Below are positions 37,734 through 49,958 of a stretch of 64,000 bases of DNA, one piece after another (the stretch's first letter is position 1; the number at the start of each line of letters is the position of its first letter). Under the pieces are notes generated by a model, which saw only the letters and a program-made list of their open reading frames with translations, made no database searches and was not told the origin of the DNA. The translations under genes and the position numbers were made by a program. The stretch is taken from contig CP126195.1 of NCBI GenBank assembly GCA_030272155.1, positions 2,463,001-2,527,000 on the forward strand, in the 5' to 3' direction. The stretch comes from Tetradesmus obliquus. Its lineage: Eukaryota; Chlorophyta; Chlorophyceae; Sphaeropleales; Scenedesmaceae.

Positions 37734-40700
37734 TCACAGGGATGCCTGGCACAGCCCTGACCGCAGCCGCGTTGTCGGCAGCCATGCATCAGACAGCTGG
37801 CTGGCTGGCAGCTGCGGGCACGCCAGGCTCTCCAGCAGCAGCTGCTTCACAGTGCGCACGCCAACAGCATCGTTCCTGCAAGCGACAGAAACACAACGTG
37901 TGTGGAGCAGCGGTCAGCAACAGCGCGCAAACGAACTACGAACCCTAACAGCTCACAACACAGTGACTGAACAGAGCACGGCCGGCAGACACGCCTTTCA
38001 TGCTGTTCTACATAACTAACTTGGCCGCTCACCTGCCGTACAGCGTGGTCGCTGCCACCTTGGCAAAGCATGCCAGCATGTCTCCTGCCTGGTCTTCCGC
38101 CTCAGGGTGCAGGAACCTGCTGCCACACGTCAGCACGCGGTTGGCAGCTTGCTGCTGCGCCAGCGCCAGGCACTTGGCGGCATGCACCAGTGCATGCAGC
38201 TCGTTGGCCATGCTGTGCTCTGCCAGGGCGAGGCTGGTGGTGCTGATGGTGGCGCTGTTGAGGGTGAGGCCCAGCAGGGAATGCAGGTTGAACCAGGCCT
38301 TGTAGCGCTCGTAGTTGTTGCTCCCTGCAGGATGGCAGCGGCAGCATGAGTGCGAAGCATGAGACCAGCAAAAAACAGGCATGCCAGCTGGCAGTTGACA
38401 ACGTAAGATGTGTCACTCAAGCCACATGCAACATACAGCAGGCTCCTCAGCGGCATGCAGGACAATCATGCTAGCACCAGGGCAGCATCCTTGAGACCTA
38501 CTGCACATCTTGCCAAGCTGCAGAAGCAGTTTCGGTGCTCACCAACCAGTGTGTTGACCACTATGGGGTCCGCCACTGCTGGCGATCCCACGCCCTGCAG
38601 GCCAGGCCGCGGCAGCTCAAACACATCACACAGGTGCCGCCCAGCCACCAGCTCACTGCCGCCAGCCAGCGCTGACACGTCCCTCAGCACGCCACCTGCA
38701 GCCGCAGCAGCCGCCGCTGCATCATCCGCACAGCCGCCGGCCCTGCTGCCTACAACATCCAGCGCGACGTTGCTGGCCACTGCATCTACTGTTGCTGCTA
38801 CCACAGGGAAGGTGCTGCCGAGTGCTTGAGCCAGCGCCTCTCCTAGCAGCTGCCGGAAGGCCAGGCACCTGCTGAGCTGGCGCGCCTGTGTGAGCACCTG
38901 CCCCTCATCTGCCAGGCCCGCGCATGCAGCCGCCACTGCATCTGCACAGCTGTCGTCGCGCTGCAACAGCGCGGCAGTACACACAGTGGAGATGTGCACA
39001 CAGGCAGGTCAGCGCATGATGGACGCTGTAATAAAATGAAACTTCTGCCATGTTTGCCATGCATACGTTGCTGCTTGAGCATGGACAATGAAGCATGTCA
39101 GCAAGTCCTTTGTGCAGGAAGCCGCCGCTGCGCACCCCCAGCAATCAGCAAGCTGTGCAATGCCCCAACACCGCTGTCGCTAGCTTCACATACCCAGCAA
39201 CTGTCAGCGCACACCCAGCACACCCAGCAAAGCCAGCCGTACTCACCACCACTGCCATGGTCACGGGGTCCAGCAGCTCCTTCCATCGCGCCAGGCACTC
39301 GTCCAGCTGGCTGAGGCAGTCCAGCACCACGCCCTCGCTCAGCTCAGCAAGCTTCAGCGCAGCGTACGGGCCAAACATCTGCGGCGGCGGCAGCAGCAGC
39401 AGCAGAGTGGGCGGGTGGACAGCTGAGCATGGTTGACTGCCTCACTCTGCAAATAACAGTACATCCGGTGAGCCCATGCTTGCCTGCACGGCAACATTGC
39501 GGGCACATGCCTAACAGCTGAAGGCCACCGTCATGTGTGCCAGTCGCCGCATGCTGACACATCACGACCGTGTACGAGCACAAAGCGCTGCAGCCAGCTT
39601 CATCTCATGTTCCAGATGCGGCACCTGCCTCACCTGCAGCAGAGCAGTGAGCTCCTGCAGCGACGTGCGCGTCTGGATGAGCTCCTGCGCACCCCGCACG
39701 CACGTGAAGCGACGCAGCTGCGGCGCATACAGCACGCCCAGGCCCCTGCCATCCCGCACCACATGGTTCACATACCACTCCCCATACGCCAGCACCATGC
39801 CGTGCAGCTGCACAGGGATGCCGCTGCTGCTGCAGGCCTCCCCAGCAGCGCCCTGCGTCGCTGCGTCGCCTGGCCCATCAAAGCCGTCTTGCTGCCCGTC
39901 CTCAATGCGCGAAGCACGTGCTAGCTGTGGCGCTGCTCCTGCCATAGGCCCTTGCTTTGATGTAGATGCTGAGGGTGTGCAGGTGGGCGGCAGCACCCAG
40001 TCGGGCTGTGCATGGTTGAGCAGCACTTGCCACAGCTCCGGGCGCACGTCTATGCACAGCACCTGCTGCAGCTCTGCTGTGGCCCACAGCAGGTCGTGCA
40101 GGATGCGCACCAGCTGGGATGGAACAGGCGGCACCTGCAGGCACCAGCAGAGACAAAGCGGTTCCGACATCAACACGCGCATGGTCTCTGTACAAGATAT
40201 TTGGCAGCATCACATGCCGTGGATCAACAGCTTGCAGATGCTTCGGCATGCACAACCAGCCACCAACTTTCGACTGCCAAAACAGCTAGCTGCAGCAGGA
40301 GTAGCAGCAGCCACACAGCACAGCCGTGCCACTCACGTCTGATGCCATGACCATCTCGTTGATCTGCAGCAGCAGGCACTGCTGCAGCGCGGCGCGCAGG
40401 TACTCCACAGGCATCACCAGCCTGTCGCTGCTCACACGCACAGGGCCAACACGGTCCAAGGCATGCGCCAGCGCGACAGCCCTGCTGCGCACAGATGCAG
40501 CAGCAGCGCCGCCAGCAAGCTGCGTAGCACCTGGCAGGCCAGCGCCCCTGCAGCTGACAGGTGCTGCATCCATGTCGCGCGCGGCGGCTGTGTCTGCTGC
40601 TGCGCTGTCTGCAAAGCTGCTGGCGCGCTTGCTGAACTTGAAGCCAGCGCTGGAGTGTGTGACATACAGGCCATTGCGCAGCTCCTGCAGTGCAAAGCAC

Positions 40701-43700
40701 AGCGGCCTTGAGGTTTAGCACCACGTAGGAAGAGCTATTAGTCGAAAACAAGGATCTCCCAAGATGAAGCAACTCACAGTGCAATCGTTCAAGACAGGTC
40801 TGTTTGGCAGCAGAAATTGATTAGCAAGCTTGTGCTGCTGCCGGAGCACTTTTGTCCCCCTGCGCTACTGGCTTACAGGTGACACGCAAACAGCTGGGCT
40901 GCCGCAGCTGACACAACCATTCAGAGCAGTGATGATGATACTAGTGCTAAACAGTTGTACACAGTCCAGAGTAGTGGACAACATCTGACTCTCACTTTTG
41001 ACATGCTCGTCAGCATTAGCGCCACTGTGCCGCACTGCTCCTCCAGCAGGCGGCACGCCAGCAGCTTTGCCTCTGCGCCGTAGTCCCGCCCTCCATCACC
41101 GTCAGCAGCTACCACAGGCAGGTTGTGCTCAAACCAGTGCAGCACCTGACAGCAAGTACAGGCAACAGGGCGCACTGAGCGCAGTACGGATCTGGCTGCT
41201 GATAAGCAAGGTATGTAATCACAGCAACCGGAAGGACGCCATCAATTTATATTAATGCAGCGGTAGCAAAATACACTTCTAGAACAACGGATACGTGCAG
41301 CAATATGAACGCTTTCACACCTTGATGAGTGAGGGGCAGCCAGCCAGTGCCTCCCTTGCCGCCAGTGAGCTGGCTGCCAGCACGTGGCGCTGCAGGCGCA
41401 GCAGCTTGTCCTGGTAGAACGCCAGGTGGTTCAGGCAGCAGCTGCGCTCCAGAGCAGGCAGGAACGCTGTGGCAAACGGAAACAGCTCCAGCAGCTGCAA
41501 GGGGCACGAGAAGCAGGGTGCATTCATATTGGCCCAGCAGCATCATGCGTACCACGAGTTCTGCTGCAAGGGCAGGACAATGCAGCACAGTGAAACAGCC
41601 TTCTGCTAAAGCGGGTGCTGCTGGCACGCTGGGCTCACCCTGTGAATCGCCTCCAGGTACTGCGGGTCCTGCGCAGGCGCCTCCAGCACAGCAGGCCGCA
41701 TCCAGAGGTTCCTGCTGCTCAGCAGCATCGTGAGGTACACCATGCTCTGCTGCACAGCCTGCAGGACAGCGGCAGGGTGGCTGCTGGTGCTGACAGCAGC
41801 GCCTGTGGTGGCGAGCGCCGCCTCATCAGTGGATGAAACACGCGCAGTTGATGCCGTGGTGGCGCCTCCACTGGAGCCCCCTACTGATGACACTGCTTCA
41901 CCTGCTGCTGCTGCTTCACTGCCGCCCTCTGAGTCTCGTGCTGCTGCAGATGATGCGTCTGTTGTTGTGCTCTGTCGCCGCATCGAGCTGTCTGCTTGCT
42001 GGTACTGCACAGGGCTCTCTGGCCTGCCCAGTAGCAGGGTAGCATCCTCGGCATGCGCGAGCTCAGCTAGCGGGTACACCACAGCCTGCAGCGCACAGCA
42101 GCATGACATAGCAGCTTTGATGCAGGAAACACCTGTACAGTGCTTGCAGCAACCTGGGCATACAACGTGCAGCAGTTGTAGCAAATGGATGAGCTGACAG
42201 CCGAATGATGAGAAGTGCAGCAGTCCCAACAGCAGCTGCAGCCATGCCTGCGGTCTCGACAGGACCATGCACGCACCTTGACCAGAGGCACCAGAATGCG
42301 CGGCACGACTCTGTCCTTGCCAGTGGTTGGTATGACCTGTGCATTCCTGTCAGCGGTAGCCAGCACTGCTGCTGTCTCGGGCAGCACCTGCTGTTCCAGC
42401 AGTGCCCGCATGGTTGCCAGCTGGCAGCCCTGCAGCACCTCCTGGTGCTCCTCCTGCAGGATGCGTGACGCGATGGTGAATGTAAGCCTTCGGCGTGCGA
42501 TGGTTGGAGAAGGGAATAAGGATGGCGTGGCTCCCCAGCACGCTGCACGCTCTCAGAAACATGTCCTGCTGCCAACAGTGATGCGGAGACACGACACCAG
42601 GCACCAAATTGTGCAAGCACACGACCACAAGCAACCGCCCATCTTGCAAGCCACCAGCAAGTCCTTGACGTGACGCTCACTCACCAACAGGTCATACACG
42701 GCCGTGGTGGCTGCGACCAGAGTCACAACATGTGCATCCTCTGTCAGCTGGGGCGCGCTGGGCTTCTCAGCCAGCAGCGGCAGGCCCAGCTTGCTGGCAC
42801 CAGAGCCTGCAGCGGCTGACGCGCCTGGCAGCTTCTCCGCCACGTGCCTGAAGTACCACAGCAGCTCGCTTTTGGCGTACGCCTGCGCTGCCAGCGCCAT
42901 GGGCAGCGCCTCTGGCAGCAGTGACGCGTCATCCTGCAAAGTAGGAAACACGGTTGACAGCGCACTGAGTGGCCTGGAGCTTCACATGGGGGGGGGGGGT
43001 AGACCTTGAAATTGGCACCAGTAACCAGGCTGAGTAGTGCTGCTACTGCTACTGTTGCTGCTGCCATGAACACTTATGCAGAGTTCACTCACCTCGAGGC
43101 ACGCCAGCAAGTCCTGCAGCACCCGGCAGATATACCGGCGCCGCGCAGCATGCTCTGCCTCTGCTGCCTCAACAGCCGCCTGGTAGCACTTGCCCACGAG
43201 CTGCCGCGCGTCCTGCAGTTGCTGCTGCTTTGTGGCCTTGTTTGAGCTGCTGTCCAGCAGCACAGAAACCAGCTGCTCCAGTGCAGGCGTGACATGGTGC
43301 TGGTACATGCTGTGCAGCGGCAGCACAAAATCCCCGAACACTGGCAGCAGGAACGAGTCTCGCAGCAGCGCCGCCAGCAGATTCTGCGCATTCACGCCCT
43401 GCAGTGCTGCTGGGCACGCCAGGAAGCCCAGCTGCGCCCAGCTGCGGAAGTCATCCAGCCGCTGCAGGAAGCTGCGGTTCACAACACCAGCAGCAGACAC
43501 AGCAGCAGCAGCAGCAGCAGCAGCAGCCAGGTGTGATGAATGCTGTTGCTTGCAATGAAAGGAGGCGAGCCTGATGACATACAGCATTCAACTTGGCAAC
43601 AGCTGCAGGAAGCAGATGGCCACTGATGACGGTAAGCATCAATGTCGTGCTTTCCACCAGCACTGCTTGCAGCACAGAAGTGGTGGCTACCTGTACGTGC

Positions 43701-45990
43701 GCTGCAGCGAGAGGCCCGTGATGCCGAGCTGCGTCTGCCCCAGGCGCGACACATCAAACACGGAGGAGCACTCCAGCACCCTGGCTGTGGGCACATGGTC
43801 CAGCACAGCACTGACTGCCAGCTCCAGGATCTGCCAGGCAGAAACAAAGCAGCACAGGCAGCACGCACAATGAACACCAGCAAACACCCGCCACATGCTA
43901 CCACAGGCGTGCTGCTGGTGGATGAGCCAGCACTTATGCAGCAGACTGGGCGCTGCCAGTGACCCTCGAAACGGCTGCAAGTCGCCCAAACAGCAATGTT
44001 GCAGGCGCGGCCGAGCTGAGCTGCAGGGATGAGCAGCAAAGCTCAGCTGCATATGGTGTTGGCAGTTGCGAATGATACCCCACCTGCGACACACGCGAGC
44101 TGATGGGCTGGAAAAGCTCCTGCATGTATGCCACAGGCTCCTGCAGCTTCTCCAGCAGCTCACAGACAGCAGTCCTGCCTGGTGGCGAGCTGTTGTTTAG
44201 TGTGGCTGTCACAATGGTGTACACCTGTGGCGTTAGCAGCCAGCATTGACAGCAGCATGAGGGTAAGTGAAGTACCTGCACACATGGTTCTCGGCACCAT
44301 CTGAGCCTGAGCCACAACAGCGGTGAGACTGACCACAAAGGATCGCACCAAACAGCTGCAGAGAGCATGAACATGTACTGCTGGCAGGCAACATGGGAGC
44401 AGGCAGCTGCTGCACCTGTAAAGCTTTGTTACAGAAGGCTGCTGCTCAGTGTGGCCCAGTCATTGCTGCTTACCTGCACCAGCAGCCTCCATGGCACGCG
44501 CTCCATCAGCAGCACGATGCGAGTCGTGTTGCAGAACAGCGTCATAAAGAACTCAATTACTTGAGGCGCAGTTGCCATCTACAGCCATAACAGAAGCAGA
44601 AGCAGAGGCAGCAGAGGCGGCCGCATGACTTTGTATCTGAAACAGGGCCATGGTTGCTGGTGTCTAGAAACGCCGTGCACCTCTACACGGGGTGTTCCCG
44701 CACAGTACACCTGCTTCGGGCAGTTCAGAATTGCCAGACCCACGCTGCTGGCTGATGCGGCTGCAACGTCGGCACGTTTCCTGCGCATCTAGTGAAGCTG
44801 CTGCTCACCGTGACTGTGATCAGCAGCTGGTGCAGGTCCGCCAGCAGCCCGCTTGCACGCACCATGAACTTGCCTAGTTCCTGCAAGCAGCAGCAGCAGC
44901 AGCAGCAGTGTGTGGCAATCTGGCCAAGCCAGAGGCTTAACTGCCCCAGCTGGTGCAATCAGTTACTAAAGCATCTTGCCTGCAGGTGCAGCGCCAGCCT
45001 GCAGATGATGCTAGGCAGCTGGCACAGCATGCCAAACGTCAGCCTGTCCTGCAAGTGCTCATGCCAGCCCACCTGCAGAGCCTTGTACATTGGCTGCAGC
45101 ACCATGGCAAAGTTCTCTGCATTGGCCATGACTGCCTCCACTGCGTCTCCTTCCAACTGCAGCAAAGTCACGGCAACACCGATGATCGTTTGAGCCGTGC
45201 CATATGTTTGACACCAGACCAAGTGACTGAAGCACAGCGGACCAATGGCTGCAGCTGCGATAGGCAAGCATGGATTCACAGCTGCAGCCCTGCAGGCATG
45301 GCAGTTCTGGCCCAGTATTGTCAACAAAACACTTTATCTTGCGGCACATCTACGTAGCTGCTACTGCTGCAACTGCAGCCAGCGGTGCTCTCCCTAGCAT
45401 CAAACAGTTGCACACACACAACACCTACGCGTTCAGTTCGCACCATTGTGACATACACTATAGCTGCATCATAGCTTAACTAAAACCATGCACATACCTG
45501 CTCAACATGCAGCTCTTTCAGCGGATGGGGCTTGACAGACCGCTGCAGCTTGGCGGCAAACTGCAGGAAGGGAGCAGTGTGTGCTGCCAAGTGAGCTTGT
45601 GTTGCCCATGCTATGCAGCCTTTGGAGCACAGTCAGCATTTTCTGGTTGACAGCAACACCATGCTGCTATAGTCGATCATGGAGCATGGGTATTTCGTGG
45701 TTGCTGCCCTGGGTTGATCAGGTTGTGCTGGCCTCTGTGGGTCAGCTGCGTACCTCTGGAAAGGCTGCTGCTAGCTGTGTAAGGCAGCTGGCTGGCGTTT
45801 GGTGGTACTTCCCCAGCGCATACAGCGAGCTCAGCAGTTCAGAAGACAGCTGTGTCTCCTCGCACAGCTGCCGCTGCAGCGCCTGCAGCTGCTTGCAGAA
45901 CTGCAGGTGCTGGTTGTACCGCAGTGCTTCCTCCATGCCAGCGCCAGCACCACCGCCCGAAGTCCCACGCTTAAGTGGCGGATGAGGCAT
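37734..45990 (-). CDS. NAP1: NAP1/NCKAP1 (HEM family) SCAR/WAVE complex subunit
   Basis: About 1,485 residues from 19 exons, near the length of plant NAP1. Exons: 45990-45754, 45560-45498, 45156-44980, 44880-44809, 44578-44474, 44224-44084, 43830-43691, 43471-43093, 42933-42685, 42568-42277, 42085-41639, 41494-41321, 41145-40996, 40684-40337, 40134-39634, 39378-39247, 38960-38543, 38324-38033 and 37875-37734. Landmarks that align with plant NAP1/animal NCKAP1: DDFRSWAQLGFLACP, then LLRDSFLLPVFGDFVLPLH; SELLWYFRH; GEWYVNHVVRDGRGLGVLYAP; MFGPYAALKLAEL. NAP1 scaffolds the WAVE complex that turns on Arp2/3 actin branching at membranes. Alanine-rich insertions near 42 and 38.7 kb are extra. Exon 42568-42277 carries one extra base. 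The 44980 donor appears to be GC. I chose ATG at 45990; the frame upstream has only TTG. Confidence 0.85.
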
Positions 45991-46713
45991 CCTTGGGCTG
46001 CTCAAAGGCGGATAACTGCTTCACCTCATTGCCCACCCACTTTGTGCAACCCACTGCCGTCCGTGCCAGGAGACTAACAGCACGATGTGTTGTTCAAATT
46101 GAATGTGCGGTTGGATAAAAAGCTTTGAAGCTGTGATTGCGGCAGCCGAGACCGGAGAACGCACTCTTGCACCAGCAGCTGTTTAGCCGTTTAAATCCAT
46201 TATGCTCGACCCGAGCCAATCACTTCAACGAAACATATGTGAGATCAGTTTTATGATGATAAATGAGGTTACGTGAGTTAGAGTGTACGATGAGCTTGAA
46301 GCACTACAACCCAACCTGTGTTTCATGTGCACAACAGCACCTGGCGGTAGCCATCCCCGATCAAAGAAGGACTCAGCGGCACGATACACATGGTTTAAAC
46401 GACGAGTTGATAAGCGGTGCTTGAAGCTGGCAGTGCTGTACAGGGCAGCGCTGTGGCTGCTTGGCCAGCTGCTGCAGTGCAGGCTGCCCGGTCAAACCCC
46501 AGCACTGCAAACAACAAATGTGCCACAGCAGCCTGGAAAGCCACAATGGTTGACTTCCATGTATTTATACAGCAGCCTGATCTGCTAGAGCATCATCTAT
46601 ACATAGTTGTACAGCTGGCTGCCAGGCAGTGCCTGTGCAGCCAACATCAAGCCTGCTACCACGGTGGTCAAACCACTCGAAACATCCAGTTGCTGGCACC
46701 ACCACCAACCACA
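45991..46713. other. Intergenic: HAUS1 3' side and NAP1 promoter side
   Basis: These 723 bases lie between two genes read on the minus strand, so they should hold the HAUS1 3' UTR and the NAP1 promoter and 5' UTR. Plus-strand frames near 46283-46913 partly overlap HAUS1 antisense and have no support. No TATA or poly(A) signal can be placed. Confidence 0.5.
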
Positions 46714-48288
46714 TCATTCAATATCTGCCAGCCGCGACTGCAAGTTCGCCTGCTTCTCTACCAGCCGCTCTGATGCCTGCTGCAGCGCCAGCTCCGCGCC
46801 CAGCATGGAGGCAGGCAGGTGGTGGTAGCTCGCCAGCTTTGCCTGCAGCCCAGCCAGCCGCTGCTGCAGCTCGGTCACCCTGTTGTGATCGGCCTCCAGT
46901 GCTGCATGCGTGATCTGCGAGTGGCAGTGAAGCAGCCGGCAGCCAGCACAGGCATCTCAGGTGACAGAGAGCTGCATGTACACTGATGTGCCAGCTGGCA
47001 CGCAACCTCGTCCCAAGTAAAGCTACTTCCTGCATCAGCCTTGCAACTCGGCTAGCAGCAGGCGTCAGCTTGCGCTGCCAAAGTGAACGAGAGACATCCT
47101 TGCTTAGTCAGCACCAGCCGCGAATCACGTGAGCACCTGCACCAGCTCTGCTTTGGCTTCAGCCCCACTGCCGGTGCTGACCGCCTGCTGACAGCCACCG
47201 CACCATGTACATATGATCCAGCAAAGCCAGTGCATCACTTATCCTGCTGGTTTGTCGAGTCTATCCTGCAGCACTGATGAGCCACCTCCCTGCCTTACCT
47301 CTGGGGTGAAGCCATTGGCAGCCAGGCGCCGCTGGTACTTGGCCTGTGTCCTGCAGTACTCCTGCTGCTTCACGCGCATCTGCCCTGTCGTCTTGGCCTG
47401 CTCAGACACCTTGTCAGCCAGTCGCCGCTGCTGACTCTGCACGTCCTGCAAGATCTGCTGCAGCACCTGGTTCGTGGCCTGCGCTGCTGCCTTCTTCTGT
47501 GCTAGGCTGTCAATGCCTTCCTGCAGCTTGTGCTGTTGCAGAATTTCGGAGTACCAACCATGTGCAGAGTGCAGGCGATGGCAGCATGTTGGGGTTAGTG
47601 ATAACATTGAGGAGGACTTTTAACAACGGTTTGCGTAGCTGCGTCTAGCATAGTATTGGCTGTCTATGGCTGTGCTGATGGTGGGTGCCAGTGCTATGCA
47701 CGCCCAACAGTGCCTGCAAACTCGAAAAGCACTTAGTGCAAGGCAGCGCTGCTGCGCGGTGCGGGACAGGTGGCTCACCAGTACAGCAGTAGCTCTGCTC
47801 TCTTTGACAAGCAGATCAGCCCAAGCAGCAAGCACCAGCTCTGGCCGCGCCTCTGCCAGCTGCAGCTTGCTGGCAATACTGGCCAGCAGATGCAGGCTGA
47901 GCCGAGCTTTGCTGGAGAGGGCCTCCTTCTTGATGCCGCATAGGTCCAGCTGCTCTGCTAGCCGCTCAGCTGTTGTGAGTGCAGATGTGTTCAATCAGCA
48001 CGCAACACAGGCAAGGCCGTTTAGTGCTGTTGGGATGCATGAGTAAGCAGCTGCATGTTAACGGCACACAGCATGCAGCCTGTACCATGCGCTGCTGCGG
48101 GGCATACCTTCTGCGTTGTATTCCTCTGCCAATCTATCCATTTCCCTGTCTGCTGTTGGGGCCTGCACAGGCGTCTGTTGCTGCTGCCTGGTCTGCTGCT
48201 GCCCCAGCCTGGCCATGCTGCTGCCTATCGCCTGCGGTGAGCTTTGCTGCTGCGGTAGTAGCGTGAAGCTGTGAAATGTTGACGCCAT
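46714..48288 (-). CDS. HAUS1: HAUS1-like augmin complex subunit
   Basis: Four exons in phase: 48288-48108, 47969-47779, 47532-47299 and 46914-46714 (TGA at 46716-46714), giving 268 residues against 278 in human HAUS1. The protein is mostly coiled coil. The last exon (VTELQQRLAGLQAKLASYHH and on) matches the HAUS1 C-terminus in order and spacing (LARLKQQTIPLKKKLESYLDL), and AEEYNAEAERLAEQL matches its EYESEAKYLQDLL. Augmin recruits gamma-tubulin to spindle microtubules and builds branched microtubules. The 5' end is unsure: the first 50 residues from ATG 48288 are Gln/Pro/Ser-rich and do not match, while another frame upstream (48373, MPLAVASEAYLSLLHTQKRL) looks coding, so an exon may be missed. 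It is divergent from the gene at 48904. Confidence 0.7.
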
Positions 48289-48903
48289 GCTGCAGGTTGT
48301 GGTGTAGCTGGAGCAGGCGCTTCTGTGTATGCAGCAGTGAGAGGTAGGCTTCTGATGCAACAGCTAGTGGCAATGCCGATTATTAAGACGTGATCAAAAG
48401 CATGGAATTCGACGGGAGAATATAAACAAGGCAAGCCAGCTTGAAGTTTGAATCGACTGTCAGGTGGTTTTGGTGCTCTCACAAACCCTTGACAAATTTC
48501 TGCCCAGCACTTGCTTTTTAGGTCTTGCCGATTGGCTTATTTGTACAGAACGAGGCAGCCACTGACCTTGCAGCAACGTAGCCTGCCCCCATGTTGCAGT
48601 GACAACTTGCCAAGTGTGGACCCCTTCTGCTAGATCGCGAGTCTGCGTGATCAACATCGCTGTCGGCTGGCTATCTGTATAAGTCTCAGTATTGTTACCT
48701 CTGGCATAGTGCTTTCGCACAATTATTGATCAGGGAACACAGCACATTGTAAAGAAGAATGAGCGGGGCTTCACTCTCCACCAAATGTAAAGCAAACACT
48801 CACAACATGAATTGACGTGTGACGGCAGCTGCTGAATGCAGCACGCAGCACAGCTCCGCAGTCGTCCATAGCAGCAGCAGCAGCAGCAGCAGTAGCAGCA
48901 GCA
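48289..48903. promoter_or_regulatory. Divergent region between HAUS1 and the CCCH-GYF gene
   Basis: About 600 bases should hold promoters for both genes and possibly the missing first exon of HAUS1 (48373 or beyond). A CAG run at 48869-48903 touches the ATG at 48904, so the 5' UTR end is a triplet repeat. No motif can be named. Confidence 0.4.
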
Positions 48904-49680
48904 ATGCCCAAGCCCAAAGAGAGGCAGCAAGAGGACCCTCGTGCTCTTGCAGAGCGACGGCTGGTGCTGCGTGACTTAAAGGACAATGTGTTCAGGGCCA
49001 GTGTTGTGCCTGCCGCATACAGCTTGGAGGAGTATGCAGTGGGGCTGTGCCGCTTCAAGGAGCATAGGCTGCGGGTCATCAAGCTGCAGGAGGATGAGGT
49101 GGGTGCAAGAACATGCAAAGTCCAAATGCCTTGCCAAAAGCATTACTGTTACTGTGCAGGAAACAGCCTGAGGTGCAAGCTGTGTCTGCAGATGGTGTTG
49201 TACTGCTCCAAGGTTGGCGCATCGCACAGCAGAGCCGCAAGCTTACTCCAGCACGCCTCATCCTCTTACCGCGCTTCTTTGCGGCGCCAGCTTGCGATTG
49301 GGGTGTCTCAGCGGCCCCTCAGCGCAGCTGCCAAGCACCTGCATCGACTAGCCTTTCAGCACTTGACGGCAACAGCGCTTTTCGCAAGCACTGCAGATGC
49401 GCTGCCAGCACCAGAAGTATGAACGTGCCACTGCCAGCTGCTAAGCATGGCTTGCGAACTGGTCACTTTCGCTGGTTAAACCTCTTTGGCTGTGCTGGGC
49501 TGGGCTGTGCTGGGCTGGGCTGGGCTGTGCTGTGCTGTGCTGTGCTGTGCTGTGCTGTGCCTGCAGGTTGGCTTTGGGGGCTTTGCCATGAAGAACCTGA
49601 ACAAGCGCATCATGAGCGCCTACTTCAGCTCCAACCCAGCCTTGTTCAGCGAGATCTTCGGCTTCCACATGTGCGTGCCT

Positions 49681-49722
<42 letters not shown>

Positions 49723-49924
49723 CCTCATGCGAGCCTTGTGGTGCTCACAGATGCAGCCCTCATGGCAAATTGTATCTTGTGTTTGCAGCCATTTGTCACT
49801 TGTCGACAGGAAAAGAGCTGCTCCAGCAGTGCGGCAAGAGCCCCGCTCAGCAGAAGAAGTGCTCTGGCACAAAAACGCCAAAATGCAACTTATTGTCATT
49901 TCATTCTGCTGCTTGATGTCCTGC

Positions 49925-49958
<34 letters not shown>

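Noticed and set aside
37734-45990. WASH complex subunit (strumpellin or SWIP) instead of NAP1
   Set aside because: Landmark motifs and their order fit NAP1/NCKAP1 and not the WASH subunits.
45581-46077. Plus-strand frames of 90-130 residues
   Set aside because: Antisense of NAP1 exon 1, which matches a known family on the minus strand.
49151-49230. Cysteine-bearing frame (NSLRCKLCLQMVLYCSK) as an exon of the CCCH-GYF gene
   Set aside because: With exon 1 ending in phase 0, an exon starting at 49150 meets TGA at once, while exon 1 to 49567 joins cleanly.
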